Below, in pieces: positions 1-8,504 of a DNA stretch of 64,000 bases (position 1 is the stretch's first letter; every line of letters begins with the position of its first letter). Made by a program: the position numbers and the translations under genes. The stretch comes from Streptomyces fagopyri (GTDB lineage Bacteria > Actinomycetota > Actinomycetes > Streptomycetales > Streptomycetaceae): positions 682,001 to 746,000 of the forward strand of contig NZ_CP045643.1 in NCBI RefSeq assembly GCF_009498275.1, given 5' to 3'. The notes under the pieces were generated by a model. It searched no databases. It was not told the DNA's origin and saw only the letters and a program-made list of their open reading frames with translations.

Positions 1-100
1 CCCGTGGTGCCGGTGAGGCGATTCGAGCCCGGTTGTGAACCCATCGGCCGCGGCGCGCGGCGACAGACATCCACCAGGACACTCAACGACAGGAGTGACA

Positions 101-1156
101 ATGTCCAGCAGGACCGAGTCGGTCGAGGTGCTCGACGCGTCGGTGCAGGAGCAGTGGAAGGCGGTGGCCGCGACCGGCGCCGCCGAACTCGCTTCGTCCT
201 ATGTGCTGTCCAGCGCGGTGCTGGGACTGGCACGGGCCGGGGTCACGGCCCGGCTGTCCGGCGAGTGGACGCCCCTCGCGGACCTCGTCCCGCCGGGCGG
301 CTACACCGAGCTGGCGCGGAACGTGCTGCGCTTCGTGCAGGTGCGCGGCCTGGTCGAGTCGCAGGGTGACTCCTGGCGGCTGACTCCGCGTGGCGCCTCC
401 CTGCTCGGGGAGGTACCCGAGGCGGTGATCGGCTATTACGCCGAAGCCTACGGGCCGGTGCTCAGCAGCATCGAGGGACTCCTCACCGGACGCCTCCGGT
501 ACGGATCCGACGTGGCGCGTGACACCGAGGCACTCGGCCGCCGTTGCGAGGTGTTGTTCCGGAGCGTCGGCATGAACGTGGTCCGCGAACTGGTCGGGAA
601 GTACCAGGCCAAGCGGGTGCTGGACCTCGGCTGCGGAACGGGGGGCCTGGTGCTCGATCTGTGCCGGGAGGACCCCGGCCTGCGGGCGGTGGGCCTGGAC
701 ATCGCCGAGGACGCCGTGGCGCTGGGCTCGAAACGGGCGGCGGAGGAGGGGCTCGACGACCGGGCGTCCTTCGTCGTCGGTGACGCGTTCGCGCCCGACG
801 ACTGGCCCGAGGCCGCCCGGGAATGCGACCTCTTCATCGCTGTCGGTGCCGTGCACGAGCACTTCCGGGACGGGGAGGCGGCGGTCGTCGAACTGCTGCG
901 CGCCTACTCGGATCTGCTCGCGAGCAAGCCGGGCAGCGTACTGGTTCTCGCCGAGCCCGAACTGTTCACGGACTCCGTGGACGCGGACTTCTTCCTGGTC
1001 CACGCGCTCACCGAACAAGGTTTCCCGCAGCCCCGGGAGCCGTGGCTGAAGGTCATCGAGGCGGCCGGACTCACCTGCCGGCGGGTCCTTTCGGTGCCCA
1101 ACACCATGTTCCGTTTCGCGTACTACGAGATCACGGCCGGAGCGCCGGTCCGGTGA
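101..1156 (+). CDS. SAM-dependent methyltransferase of a biosynthetic cluster
   Basis: 351-residue small-molecule methyltransferase. The N-terminal half (about 20-130) looks like the dimerisation/winged-helix domain of O/N-methyltransferases. The class I SAM-binding motif LDLGCGTGG lies near residue 170, and an acidic DxxEDAV segment follows on the next strand. The ATG at 101 is chosen because AGGAG lies at 91-95; in-frame codons further upstream have no such site. The stop overlaps the GTG of the PLP enzyme (GTGA at 1153-1156), so the two are probably translated together. In context it should methylate a cluster intermediate; whether on O, N or C cannot be read. The family is clear, the substrate unknown. 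The cluster continues left of the window, so this may not be the first gene of its operon. Confidence 0.85.
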   Translation: MSSRTESVEVLDASVQEQWKAVAATGAAELASSYVLSSAVLGLARAGVTARLSGEWTPLADLVPPGGYTELARNVLRFVQVRGLVESQGDSWRLTPRGASLLGEVPEAVIGYYAEAYGPVLSSIEGLLTGRLRYGSDVARDTEALGRRCEVLFRSVGMNVVRELVGKYQAKRVLDLGCGTGGLVLDLCREDPGLRAVGLDIAEDAVALGSKRAAEEGLDDRASFVVGDAFAPDDWPEAARECDLFIAVGAVHEHFRDGEAAVVELLRAYSDLLASKPGSVLVLAEPELFTDSVDADFFLVHALTEQGFPQPREPWLKVIEAAGLTCRRVLSVPNTMFRFAYYEITAGAPVR

Positions 1157-2313
1157 AGCCGTCGCTGCGGGCGCAGGCGGTCGCCCCCATGGAGCTGGCC
1201 AAGCTGCAGCGGCTGGGCCGGTCCGGCTCGCTGGACATCGCGCTGGGCATCCCTCCGGGCGACCCGCCCGCGGCCGTCGTGGAGGCCGCGGTGTCAGCCC
1301 TGCGCAAGGGCCGGCACCAGTACGCCGATACGGCGGGGCTGTCCGAGTTGCGTGCCGTGATCGCGGCGGACGCTCTGCGGACCCATGGGGTCGTGGTGGA
1401 TCCGGACACCGAGATCACGGTGACGGTGGGCGCCACGGAGGCGTTGCTGACCGCGTTGCTGACCGTCACCGATCCCGGTGACGAAGTCCTGCTGTTCGAA
1501 CCGTACTTCGAGCTCTACCCGGGGATCGTCGAGCTCGCCGGCGCGGTACCGCGCTTCGTCCGGCTGGAGGCACCCGACTGGCGCCTGACGGAGGAGGCGC
1601 TGACGCGCGTGCTCTCGCCGCGGACCCGGGCCGTGGTGCTGAACACGCCGCACAACCCCACCGGGCGGGTCTTCGACGCCCAGGAGCTCGACCTCCTGAT
1701 GAACCTCTGCCAGGAGCGGGGCATCGCCTGCGTCACCGACGAGGTCTACGACTGCACGGTCTTCGACGGGCGCCGGCACCTGTCCCCGCTCGCGATGCCG
1801 GGCGCGCGGCCGACCAGCGTGATCGTCGGCAGCCTGTCCAAGAAGGCGCAGATGACGGGGTGGCGTATCGGGTACTGCATCGCCGACCCGGAGATGACAG
1901 AGGTGCTGCGCAGGATTCATGAGCACACCACCGTGGGCACCAACCATCCCCTGCAGTCCGGTGCCTCCGCCCTGAAAGCCTCCGACGTACTGGACGGCCG
2001 GGCGCTGTTCCAGGACCGGCGGGACGAACTGGTCGCCGGTCTGTCCTCGTTGGGATTCACGGTGCGTCCCCCCGAGGGGGGCTGGTTCGTCTTCGCGGGC
2101 ACCGAAGCCCTCGGCTGGCCCGCGCGGACGCTCTCCCGCCGGCTGGCGGAATCGGCGGGTGTCCTGGTCGCACCCGGTTCCCCGTTCTTCCAGCGGCCTG
2201 AGGACGGCGACCGCTGGATACGAACGACATTCGTCCGCGGTGCCGAGACCACTCGGGCGGCACTCGACCGGATCGCGGCGTTCCTCGCGGCCGAGGCCCC
2301 GCCCTCCGGGTGA
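1153..2313 (+). CDS. Fold-type I PLP-dependent enzyme (class I/II aminotransferase-like)
   Basis: 386 residues. Class I/II aminotransferase features are present: NTPHNPTG near 164-171, TDEVY near 195-199, and SLSKK with the Schiff-base lysine at about 230, followed by MTGWRIGY. Family members are usually aminotransferases. Some biosynthetic relatives instead perform beta- or gamma-replacement, notably SbzP, reported to join SAM and NAD in altemicidin biosynthesis. The GTG start overlaps the methyltransferase stop. The lysine is followed by a second Lys where an aromatic or small residue is more usual. I infer a biosynthetic role from the neighbours; the reaction, transamination or side-chain replacement, cannot be decided from sequence alone. 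Confidence 0.82.
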   Translation: MKPSLRAQAVAPMELAKLQRLGRSGSLDIALGIPPGDPPAAVVEAAVSALRKGRHQYADTAGLSELRAVIAADALRTHGVVVDPDTEITVTVGATEALLTALLTVTDPGDEVLLFEPYFELYPGIVELAGAVPRFVRLEAPDWRLTEEALTRVLSPRTRAVVLNTPHNPTGRVFDAQELDLLMNLCQERGIACVTDEVYDCTVFDGRRHLSPLAMPGARPTSVIVGSLSKKAQMTGWRIGYCIADPEMTEVLRRIHEHTTVGTNHPLQSGASALKASDVLDGRALFQDRRDELVAGLSSLGFTVRPPEGGWFVFAGTEALGWPARTLSRRLAESAGVLVAPGSPFFQRPEDGDRWIRTTFVRGAETTRAALDRIAAFLAAEAPPSG

Positions 2314-2726
2314 TCTCGGCCGGCGGGTCATGGCCGATTGACCCGCCGCCGTGAACCACCGCACGCCGAGCACCATTTCGCGCGGGCCGACCGCTGTCGC
2401 CCGCGCATCGGCGACTCCCGCGCCCCGACCGTGTCGGCGGCGCTCCGGCACTCGTGGGCGATCACGTCGTACGCGCGGACCGTCGCGAGCGTGATCCCGT
2501 GCGCGTCGCCGGTCGTCCCGCCGCTCCCTCCGCCGTCCCGGCGGGCAGTCATTGCCCATGCCGGGCGGCGTGTGGCGGGCGGCTGTTCGGGGTGCGCCGT
2601 GGGGACGTCCGAGGGGTCCGCTGTGCCTCGACCTGGGCGCGGGCGCCCAACTGCCTCTTGCCGGCGGGGAACTTGCTCAGCCCTGACGTGGTCGGGGGTC
2701 CGCCCTGGAGAGTTCGAGGGCGGACG
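2314..2726. other. Convergent gap, no gene seen
   Basis: About 410 bases between the ends of the PLP enzyme gene and the P450 gene, which converge here. Open frames exist on both strands but look like GC-rich shadows with no recognisable family. No clear long hairpin was found. Confidence 0.5.
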
Positions 2727-3938
2727 TCACCAGGCGACGGGGAGCTCGACGGGGCCGAAGGTGCCCATGTGGGCGAAGGAGATCTGTTCGACGGGCACCG
2801 CGAGCCGGAGTTCCGGAAGCCGTCGCAACAGGGTGGGCAACGCCGTCTGGAGGTCCGCCCGGACCAGGCTCTGTCCCAGACACTGGTGGCTGCCGTACCC
2901 GAAGGCCAGGTGGTGGCGGGGCGCGCCGCGACCGGTGTCCAGTGTGTCCGCGGAGTCGAACACCGAACCGTCCCGGTTGGCCGCGGAGAGGCTGACGAAC
3001 ACCCCGTCGCCGGCGCGCAGCAGGTGGCCGCCGATCTCGATGTCCTCGGTGACCACACGGGCGAAGCCCGCGTCGGCCGCGGAGAGGTAGCGCAGCAGTT
3101 CTTCCACGGCGCCCGCCAGGAAGGCGGGATCGTCCGTGTCCCGTACCCGGGCCCGCTGGACGGGATCGCCGAGCAGGGCGACGACGCCGAGCCCGATCAT
3201 GTTCGTGGTCGCCTCGTGCCCCGAGATCAGCAACAGCAGTGCGAGGTCGACCAGTTCGTCCCGGGTGATGCTGCCGACGGCAAGCTGTTCGGTGACCAGC
3301 CGGCTGATGATGTCGTCCCCGGGCCGGCGTTCCTTGACCGCCGTCAGCTCGCGGAGGAAATCCCGCATCTCCGTCCCCGCCTGCTCCACCTCCTCGGCCG
3401 AGGAGTGCGTGTCGAGCAGCGCGATGCTGTGCTTCTGGAAGAAGTCGTGCTCCTCGTACGGAATGCCGAGCATCAGCGAGATCACCAGCGAGGGGAAGGG
3501 GAGCGCGAACTCCGCAACCAGGTCGGCGGGAGAACCGTGGAGCATCATCGTGTCGATGAGATCGTCGGCCATCTCCTGGATCCTGGGCCGCAGTTCGGCC
3601 GTCCGACGGGCCGAGAAGTCACGGGCGACCATGCTCCGCAGACGGGTGTGGTCCGGATCGTCCATCCGGTTGAAGGAAGCCCGTAACGGTGTCATGACCT
3701 GGGAGGCCGGCGAAACCGTGGGCATGTCCGGCCGGGCTCCGTCGCTGCTGATGCGCGGGTCGGCGAGGACGGCCCGCACGTCCTCGTAGCGGGTTGCCAC
3801 CCAGGCCTCGCGCCCGTTCCACAGCCTTACCCGGCGTAGGCCCCCGGCTTTGTTCCAGTCGACGTAGGCGGCGGGAGGGTCGAAGGGGCAGCCGGTGCGG
3901 GTGGCCGGGTAGCGCGGAAGGTCGGCGTCGATGTTCAC
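2727..3938 (-). CDS. Cytochrome P450
   Basis: 403-residue soluble bacterial P450 (CYP). The I-helix motif SGHEATTN, the K-helix ExxR (EELLR) and the heme-cysteine loop FGYGSHQCLG are all present and in order. Actinobacterial P450s of this type hydroxylate, epoxidise or couple secondary-metabolite intermediates using ferredoxin; no ferredoxin gene is adjacent. The GTG start at 3938 overlaps the stop of the MFS gene by the GTGA arrangement (3935-3938), so the exporter and P450 form one minus-strand transcript that diverges from the synthetase operon. Most likely a tailoring oxidase of the cluster. Confidence 0.88.
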   Translation of the reverse strand: MNIDADLPRYPATRTGCPFDPPAAYVDWNKAGGLRRVRLWNGREAWVATRYEDVRAVLADPRISSDGARPDMPTVSPASQVMTPLRASFNRMDDPDHTRLRSMVARDFSARRTAELRPRIQEMADDLIDTMMLHGSPADLVAEFALPFPSLVISLMLGIPYEEHDFFQKHSIALLDTHSSAEEVEQAGTEMRDFLRELTAVKERRPGDDIISRLVTEQLAVGSITRDELVDLALLLLISGHEATTNMIGLGVVALLGDPVQRARVRDTDDPAFLAGAVEELLRYLSAADAGFARVVTEDIEIGGHLLRAGDGVFVSLSAANRDGSVFDSADTLDTGRGAPRHHLAFGYGSHQCLGQSLVRADLQTALPTLLRRLPELRLAVPVEQISFAHMGTFGPVELPVAW

Positions 3939-5188
3939 GAGACACCCTTCAGGGGAGCCGATGGCACGGAGGAGGAGCCGAAGTACTGCGGGCGGGTCCG
4001 CGCTGCCCAGCGCACGACCGGGCCCATGGCCAGGGCGGACAGCAGGAACGCTCCGCCGAGGACGAACCAGCCGGGAGTCCCGTACCGGATGAGCAGGGAC
4101 GTCAGAAGGACCGGCGCGATCATGACGGAAGCCGCGTAGCCGGTGAAGAAGAAGCCCTGGTACTGCCCCTGCTTGTCCGGTGGTGCCAGTTCGTAGCTCA
4201 CCACCCAGGCCGCGGCGGAGAGCACCATCTCGCCATAGACGTGGACGGCGCCGCCGAGGACGAGCAGCAGGCCCGCTGTGACGGCCGTACCCGTGGACGA
4301 GAGCGCGAACAGCACACAGCACAGCAGAAGCGCCACCCCGGAACGCCGGAACGCCCCGATGGCCAGGGGCAGGGTGTCCACCTTCTTCGTGATGCGGACC
4401 TGGAACGACACCACGCTCGCGGTGTTGACCAGGAACAGCACGGTCACGAGCCATCGGGGAGCGGTCGTGTGGCTGACGATCCACAGCGGAAGCACGATCT
4501 CCAGCAGCACCGCGTACAGGGACAGCACCACACTGATGAGTGTGATCACCGCGAAGGGGCGGTCGCGCAGCACTGCCAGGCGGGGCTCGCCCGGGGCCGC
4601 CGCCGGCGCGGGCGCCGTCCGGGGCAGGGTCATGAGCAGCAGCGCGGACACCAGGAAGCTCAGCGCGTCGAGGATCAGGACGACGCGAAAGGCGTTGTCG
4701 GTGCCTATCTGAATCGCGATTCCCGCGAACAGCGAGCCCGCGGCGATCCCCGCGTTGTTGACCGAACGCAGGTAGGCGCGCGTGCGCACGAGGTCCGTGC
4801 CTTGCAGGACGGCGGCGAGCGTCGCCTGGAGAGCGGCTCGGCCGCCCCTTTCGAGGACGACGAACGCGCAGGCCACCAGCACGAATGGGGCGAAGGAGTC
4901 GACGAAGAGATAGCCGCCGGCCGCGATCCCGTTGAGGGCCACCAGCGCGGCCGCGGTTTCACGTGGGCCCCGGCGGTCCGCCAGGTGACCGAGGGGTACC
5001 CCGGCCAGGAGCCCGACCAGACCCGCGATGCTCAGCCCGAGGCCGAGTCGCGCCGGGGTGAACCCGATGACTTTCGTGAAATACAGCGCTGAGCAGGTCA
5101 TGAACGCGCCGTTGCCCATGGTCATGAACAACGTCGCCGACGTGAGGCTGCGGGCAGGCCCGCGGGCGGGGGTAATTGGATTGGCCAC
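3935..5188 (-). CDS. MFS transporter (probable product exporter)
   Basis: 417 residues, about 12 hydrophobic segments, with the MFS loop motif GHLADRRGPR between helices 2 and 3. MFS proteins in this position usually export the cluster product and give self-protection. The start is GTG at 5188; no good ribosome-binding site is visible and the leader is short. It is upstream of, and coupled to, the P450. The 163-base region to the divergent synthetase gene probably holds both promoters. Substrate is inferred from context only. Confidence 0.82.
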   Translation of the reverse strand: MANPITPARGPARSLTSATLFMTMGNGAFMTCSALYFTKVIGFTPARLGLGLSIAGLVGLLAGVPLGHLADRRGPRETAAALVALNGIAAGGYLFVDSFAPFVLVACAFVVLERGGRAALQATLAAVLQGTDLVRTRAYLRSVNNAGIAAGSLFAGIAIQIGTDNAFRVVLILDALSFLVSALLLMTLPRTAPAPAAAPGEPRLAVLRDRPFAVITLISVVLSLYAVLLEIVLPLWIVSHTTAPRWLVTVLFLVNTASVVSFQVRITKKVDTLPLAIGAFRRSGVALLLCCVLFALSSTGTAVTAGLLLVLGGAVHVYGEMVLSAAAWVVSYELAPPDKQGQYQGFFFTGYAASVMIAPVLLTSLLIRYGTPGWFVLGGAFLLSALAMGPVVRWAARTRPQYFGSSSVPSAPLKGVS

Positions 5189-5222
5189 GAAGCCGGATTC
5201 TAGACAGGGTCGGGTAATTCAC

Positions 5223-5250
5223 CAGTCATTTTTCCAGCACGTGGAAATGA
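5223..5250. promoter_or_regulatory. Inverted repeat in the exporter/synthetase divergent region
   Basis: The left arm, GTCATTT followed by TTCCA, pairs with TGGAAATGAC across GCACG, giving a 10-bp dyad with a two-base bulge. It lies in the only intergenic space that can control both the MFS/P450 and synthetase transcripts. An operator is plausible; the regulator is not in the window. Confidence 0.4.
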
Positions 5251-5351
5251 CCGCAGAATTACTCGCAAACCCTAGAGTGGAGGCCTTCTGGCCTGTGCGG
5301 CCACGACAGCGTCTGCGACGCGAGTGCCCGACCGCAAGGAGTGTCTTGGTC

Positions 5352-8300
5352 ATGGCGTATCCGAAAATACAGCCGAGCGAAGGCGTGCCTGCACGTCCGT
5401 TCATTCCCGGTATCGAACGTGGCGTCCTGGAGTACTGGGAGAGCGACCAGACTTTCCGGGCCAGTGTGGAGACACGCGCGGTGGACAAGGACGGCGGAAA
5501 GGAGTTCGTCCTGCTCGACGGACCTCCGTTCGCGGATGGTCTGCCGCACTACGGTCATCTGCTGGCCGGTTACGCCAAGGACGCGGCCTCGCGCTACCAG
5601 ACGATGCGCGGGCGCCGCGTCGAGCGCCGGTTCGGCTGGACCTGTCACGGTCTGCCTTCCGAGATGGAGGCCGAGAAACTGCTCGGTATCTCCTCCAAGC
5701 GGGATATCGAGTCGATGGGCGTCGCCGAGTTCAACCAGGTCTGCCGCACTTCGGTGATGCGCCACACCAAGGAGTGGCGGGACTACGTCACTCGCCAGGC
5801 CCGGTGGGTGGACTTCGACAACGACTGCAAGACCATGGACCTGGAATACATGGAAAGTGTCCTGTGGGCCTTCAAAACCCTGTGGGACAAGGGTTTGGTC
5901 TACCAGGGCCACTCGATGTCCTGGTATTGCGGATCCTGTGAGACGACGCTCTCCGACTCGGAGAGCGAGGGCACCATGGATCACCGGGACACCGGCCGGG
6001 AGCTGTCGGACCCGGAGCTGACGGTGCGATTGCGCCTGGAGACCGGCGAGTTGGCGCTCGTCTGGACCCGCGCTCCCTGGACGCTGCCGGCCGCCCTCGC
6101 GATCGCGGTGGATCCCGAAGCCCAGTACGCCGTCGTCGAGCACGGCGCGGAACGCCTTCTGCTGGCCGTCGACCGTCTGCCGGACTACGCCCGCGAACTC
6201 GGCGAGGACGTCGCCGACCGGGTGGTGGCCACGGTCCTCGGCGCGGAGTTGGCGGGCCGCCGGTACACCCCTGCTTTCGACTTCTTCGCCGACCACGAGC
6301 ACGCGCACCGGGTGCTCACGGCAGCCCATGTCAGCACCGGTGAGGGAACGGGCATCGTGCCCGTCGCCCCCGCGTTCGGCGAGGACGACAGGACGGTCGC
6401 CGACGCGGCCGGCATCGCCCTGGTGCTCCCCGTCGACGCCGGCTGCCGGTTCACCGACGAAGTGCCGCCCTACGCCGGGCAGTCGGTCCTGGACCTGAAT
6501 CCCGCCATCCTGCGTGATCTCCGGGCCGCCGGTGCCGTGCTGCGCCATGGGACGCACCGTCACACGTGCCCGCACTGCTGGCGATGCGGGTCACGGCTGA
6601 TCGAACGCGCCGTGCCGTCCTGGTTCCTGGCGCTCGACGGCATCCGCGCCAGGATGCTCGAACTCAACCAGCGGATCACCTGGGCACCGGAGCGCATCCG
6701 CGACGGGCAGTTCGGCAAGTGGCTGGAGAACGTCCACGACTGGAACATCTCCCGGAACCGGTACTGGGGAGCTCCCATGCCGGTGTGGGTCTCGGACGAC
6801 CCCGCGTACCCGAGGACCGACGTCTACGGTTCGCTGGACGACCTCGAGCGGGACTTCGGGGTGCGGCCGACCGACCTGCACCGTCCTGTCATCGACGAAC
6901 TGACCCGTCCGAATCCCGACGACCCGACCGGGCGTTCGACGATGCGGCGGATCCCCGAAGTCCTGGACTGCTGGTTCGAGACGGGATCGATGCCCTTCGC
7001 CCAGGTCCACTACCCGTTCGAGAACGCGGAGTGGTTCGAGCGCCACAGCCCGTGCGACCTGGTCGTCGAGTACCAGGCCCAGACCCGCGGCTGGTTCTAC
7101 TACATGCACATGCTGGCCACCGCTCTGTTCGACCGCCCGGCGTTCAGCAGCTGTTCGGTCCTCGGAGTGGTTCTGGGCAACGACGGCCACGCGATGTCGA
7201 AATCCCGCAACAACTACCTGGACATCGACGAGATATTCGACCGCGACGGGTCGGACGCGATGCGCTGGTCCCTGATCGGCTCGCCGCTGGTGCGGGGCGG
7301 TGACCTGGTGGTGACCGAGCGCGGCAGCCAGGACGCCCTGCGCCAGGCGGTCCTGCCGTTGTGGAACGCCTGGGCGTTTCTCGCCCTGTACGCCGGGACC
7401 TCACAGGTCGAGGGACGGTGGCGCACCGACAGCCCACAGGTCCTGGACCGGTATCTGCTCGCCAGAACGCGGCTGCTGGTGTCGACCGCCACCGAAGCCA
7501 TGGACATCCACGACCTGTCCGCGACCTGCGCTGCCGTACGGGAGTTCCTCGATGTGCTCACCAACTGGTACATCAGATGCTCGCGGTCCCGGTTCGCCTC
7601 CGGAGACGCGGATGCGATCGACACCCTGCACACGGTCCTCGAGGTCCTCTGCCGTCTGATGGCACCACTGCTTCCGATGATCAGCGAACAGATATGGCGA
7701 GGGCTGACGGGCGACCGCTCGGTCCATCTGGCCGACTGGCCGGCCGCGTCGGAACTCCCGGCGGACGAGGCGCTGGTCACCGCGATGGAGCGGACGCGGC
7801 AGATCGTCTCGACCGCTCTGTCCCTCCGCCGGGCGGACGGCCTGCGGGTCCGGCTGCCGCTCGCCACGCTGACGGTCGTCGCCGACGAGAGCCCGGACGT
7901 GGAAGCGCTCGCCTGGCTGATCCGTGAACAGGCCAACGTGAAGGACGTGGTGTTCGCCGGCGACATCACCCCCTACGGGCGGTTACGGCTCTCGGTGAAC
8001 GCGCGAGCCTGCGGCCGCCGGCTCGGCAGCCGGACCCAGAAGGTGATCGCTGCCGTCGCGGCGGGCGCCTGGACCAGGGAACCGGACGGCGGCATCACCA
8101 TCGCGGGGATCCCCATGCGGCCCGGGGAGACCGAGCAGCACCTGGTCGTCGACGCCCCCGGGGCCGCGGCCCTGCCGGGGGACGTCGGCCTCGTCGCGCT
8201 CGACACCGAGGTCACCGAGGAACTGGCCGCCGAGGGGATGGCCCGCGATCTGGTGAGGGTGGCGCAACAGGCCCGCCGGGCGGCGGGTCTCCACCTGCTC

Positions 8301-8504
8301 GACCGGATCAAGCTGACTTTCGAGGTGCCGGACGACATCGCCGCCGCCGTCAGGCCGTACCAGGCGTTCATCGCGCGGGAGACGGTGGCGGACGCGGTCC
8401 ACTACGGCCCCGCGGGCCGGCAGGTCTTCACCGGGTCCGTGGGGGACGGCGCCGAGGCCAAGGCGTCGGTGAACACCGTGGTCTCCGGAAGGAGCGCCCG
8501 GTGA
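5352..8504 (+). CDS. Isoleucyl-tRNA synthetase paralogue with altered editing motifs
   Basis: 1050 residues, the full length of a eukaryotic-type (mupirocin-tolerant class) IleRS. The HIGH-type motif is HYGH (66-69). The KMSKS-type loop reads AMSKS (614-618), so the first Lys is lost but the catalytic second Lys is kept. CP1 editing motifs are changed: the usual WTTTPWT reads WTRAPWT (238-244), and the editing His of GTGIVH is Pro337, although Asp346 remains. A CPHCWRC zinc-type motif is near 404. ATG 5352 is preceded by AAGGAG at 5336-5341. It heads an operon with adenylation, carrier and GNAT genes. It could be a self-resistance synthetase, or an enzyme that transfers isoleucine to a small molecule, as reported for SbzA in SB-203208 biosynthesis. 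I favour cluster function over housekeeping. Confidence 0.9.
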   Translation: MAYPKIQPSEGVPARPFIPGIERGVLEYWESDQTFRASVETRAVDKDGGKEFVLLDGPPFADGLPHYGHLLAGYAKDAASRYQTMRGRRVERRFGWTCHGLPSEMEAEKLLGISSKRDIESMGVAEFNQVCRTSVMRHTKEWRDYVTRQARWVDFDNDCKTMDLEYMESVLWAFKTLWDKGLVYQGHSMSWYCGSCETTLSDSESEGTMDHRDTGRELSDPELTVRLRLETGELALVWTRAPWTLPAALAIAVDPEAQYAVVEHGAERLLLAVDRLPDYARELGEDVADRVVATVLGAELAGRRYTPAFDFFADHEHAHRVLTAAHVSTGEGTGIVPVAPAFGEDDRTVADAAGIALVLPVDAGCRFTDEVPPYAGQSVLDLNPAILRDLRAAGAVLRHGTHRHTCPHCWRCGSRLIERAVPSWFLALDGIRARMLELNQRITWAPERIRDGQFGKWLENVHDWNISRNRYWGAPMPVWVSDDPAYPRTDVYGSLDDLERDFGVRPTDLHRPVIDELTRPNPDDPTGRSTMRRIPEVLDCWFETGSMPFAQVHYPFENAEWFERHSPCDLVVEYQAQTRGWFYYMHMLATALFDRPAFSSCSVLGVVLGNDGHAMSKSRNNYLDIDEIFDRDGSDAMRWSLIGSPLVRGGDLVVTERGSQDALRQAVLPLWNAWAFLALYAGTSQVEGRWRTDSPQVLDRYLLARTRLLVSTATEAMDIHDLSATCAAVREFLDVLTNWYIRCSRSRFASGDADAIDTLHTVLEVLCRLMAPLLPMISEQIWRGLTGDRSVHLADWPAASELPADEALVTAMERTRQIVSTALSLRRADGLRVRLPLATLTVVADESPDVEALAWLIREQANVKDVVFAGDITPYGRLRLSVNARACGRRLGSRTQKVIAAVAAGAWTREPDGGITIAGIPMRPGETEQHLVVDAPGAAALPGDVGLVALDTEVTEELAAEGMARDLVRVAQQARRAAGLHLLDRIKLTFEVPDDIAAAVRPYQAFIARETVADAVHYGPAGRQVFTGSVGDGAEAKASVNTVVSGRSAR

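Noticed and set aside
5250..5351. A T-box riboswitch in the leader of the IleRS-like gene
   Set aside because: Actinobacterial ileS genes can have T-boxes, but I could not find a T-box core sequence or a specifier-loop arrangement in this leader.
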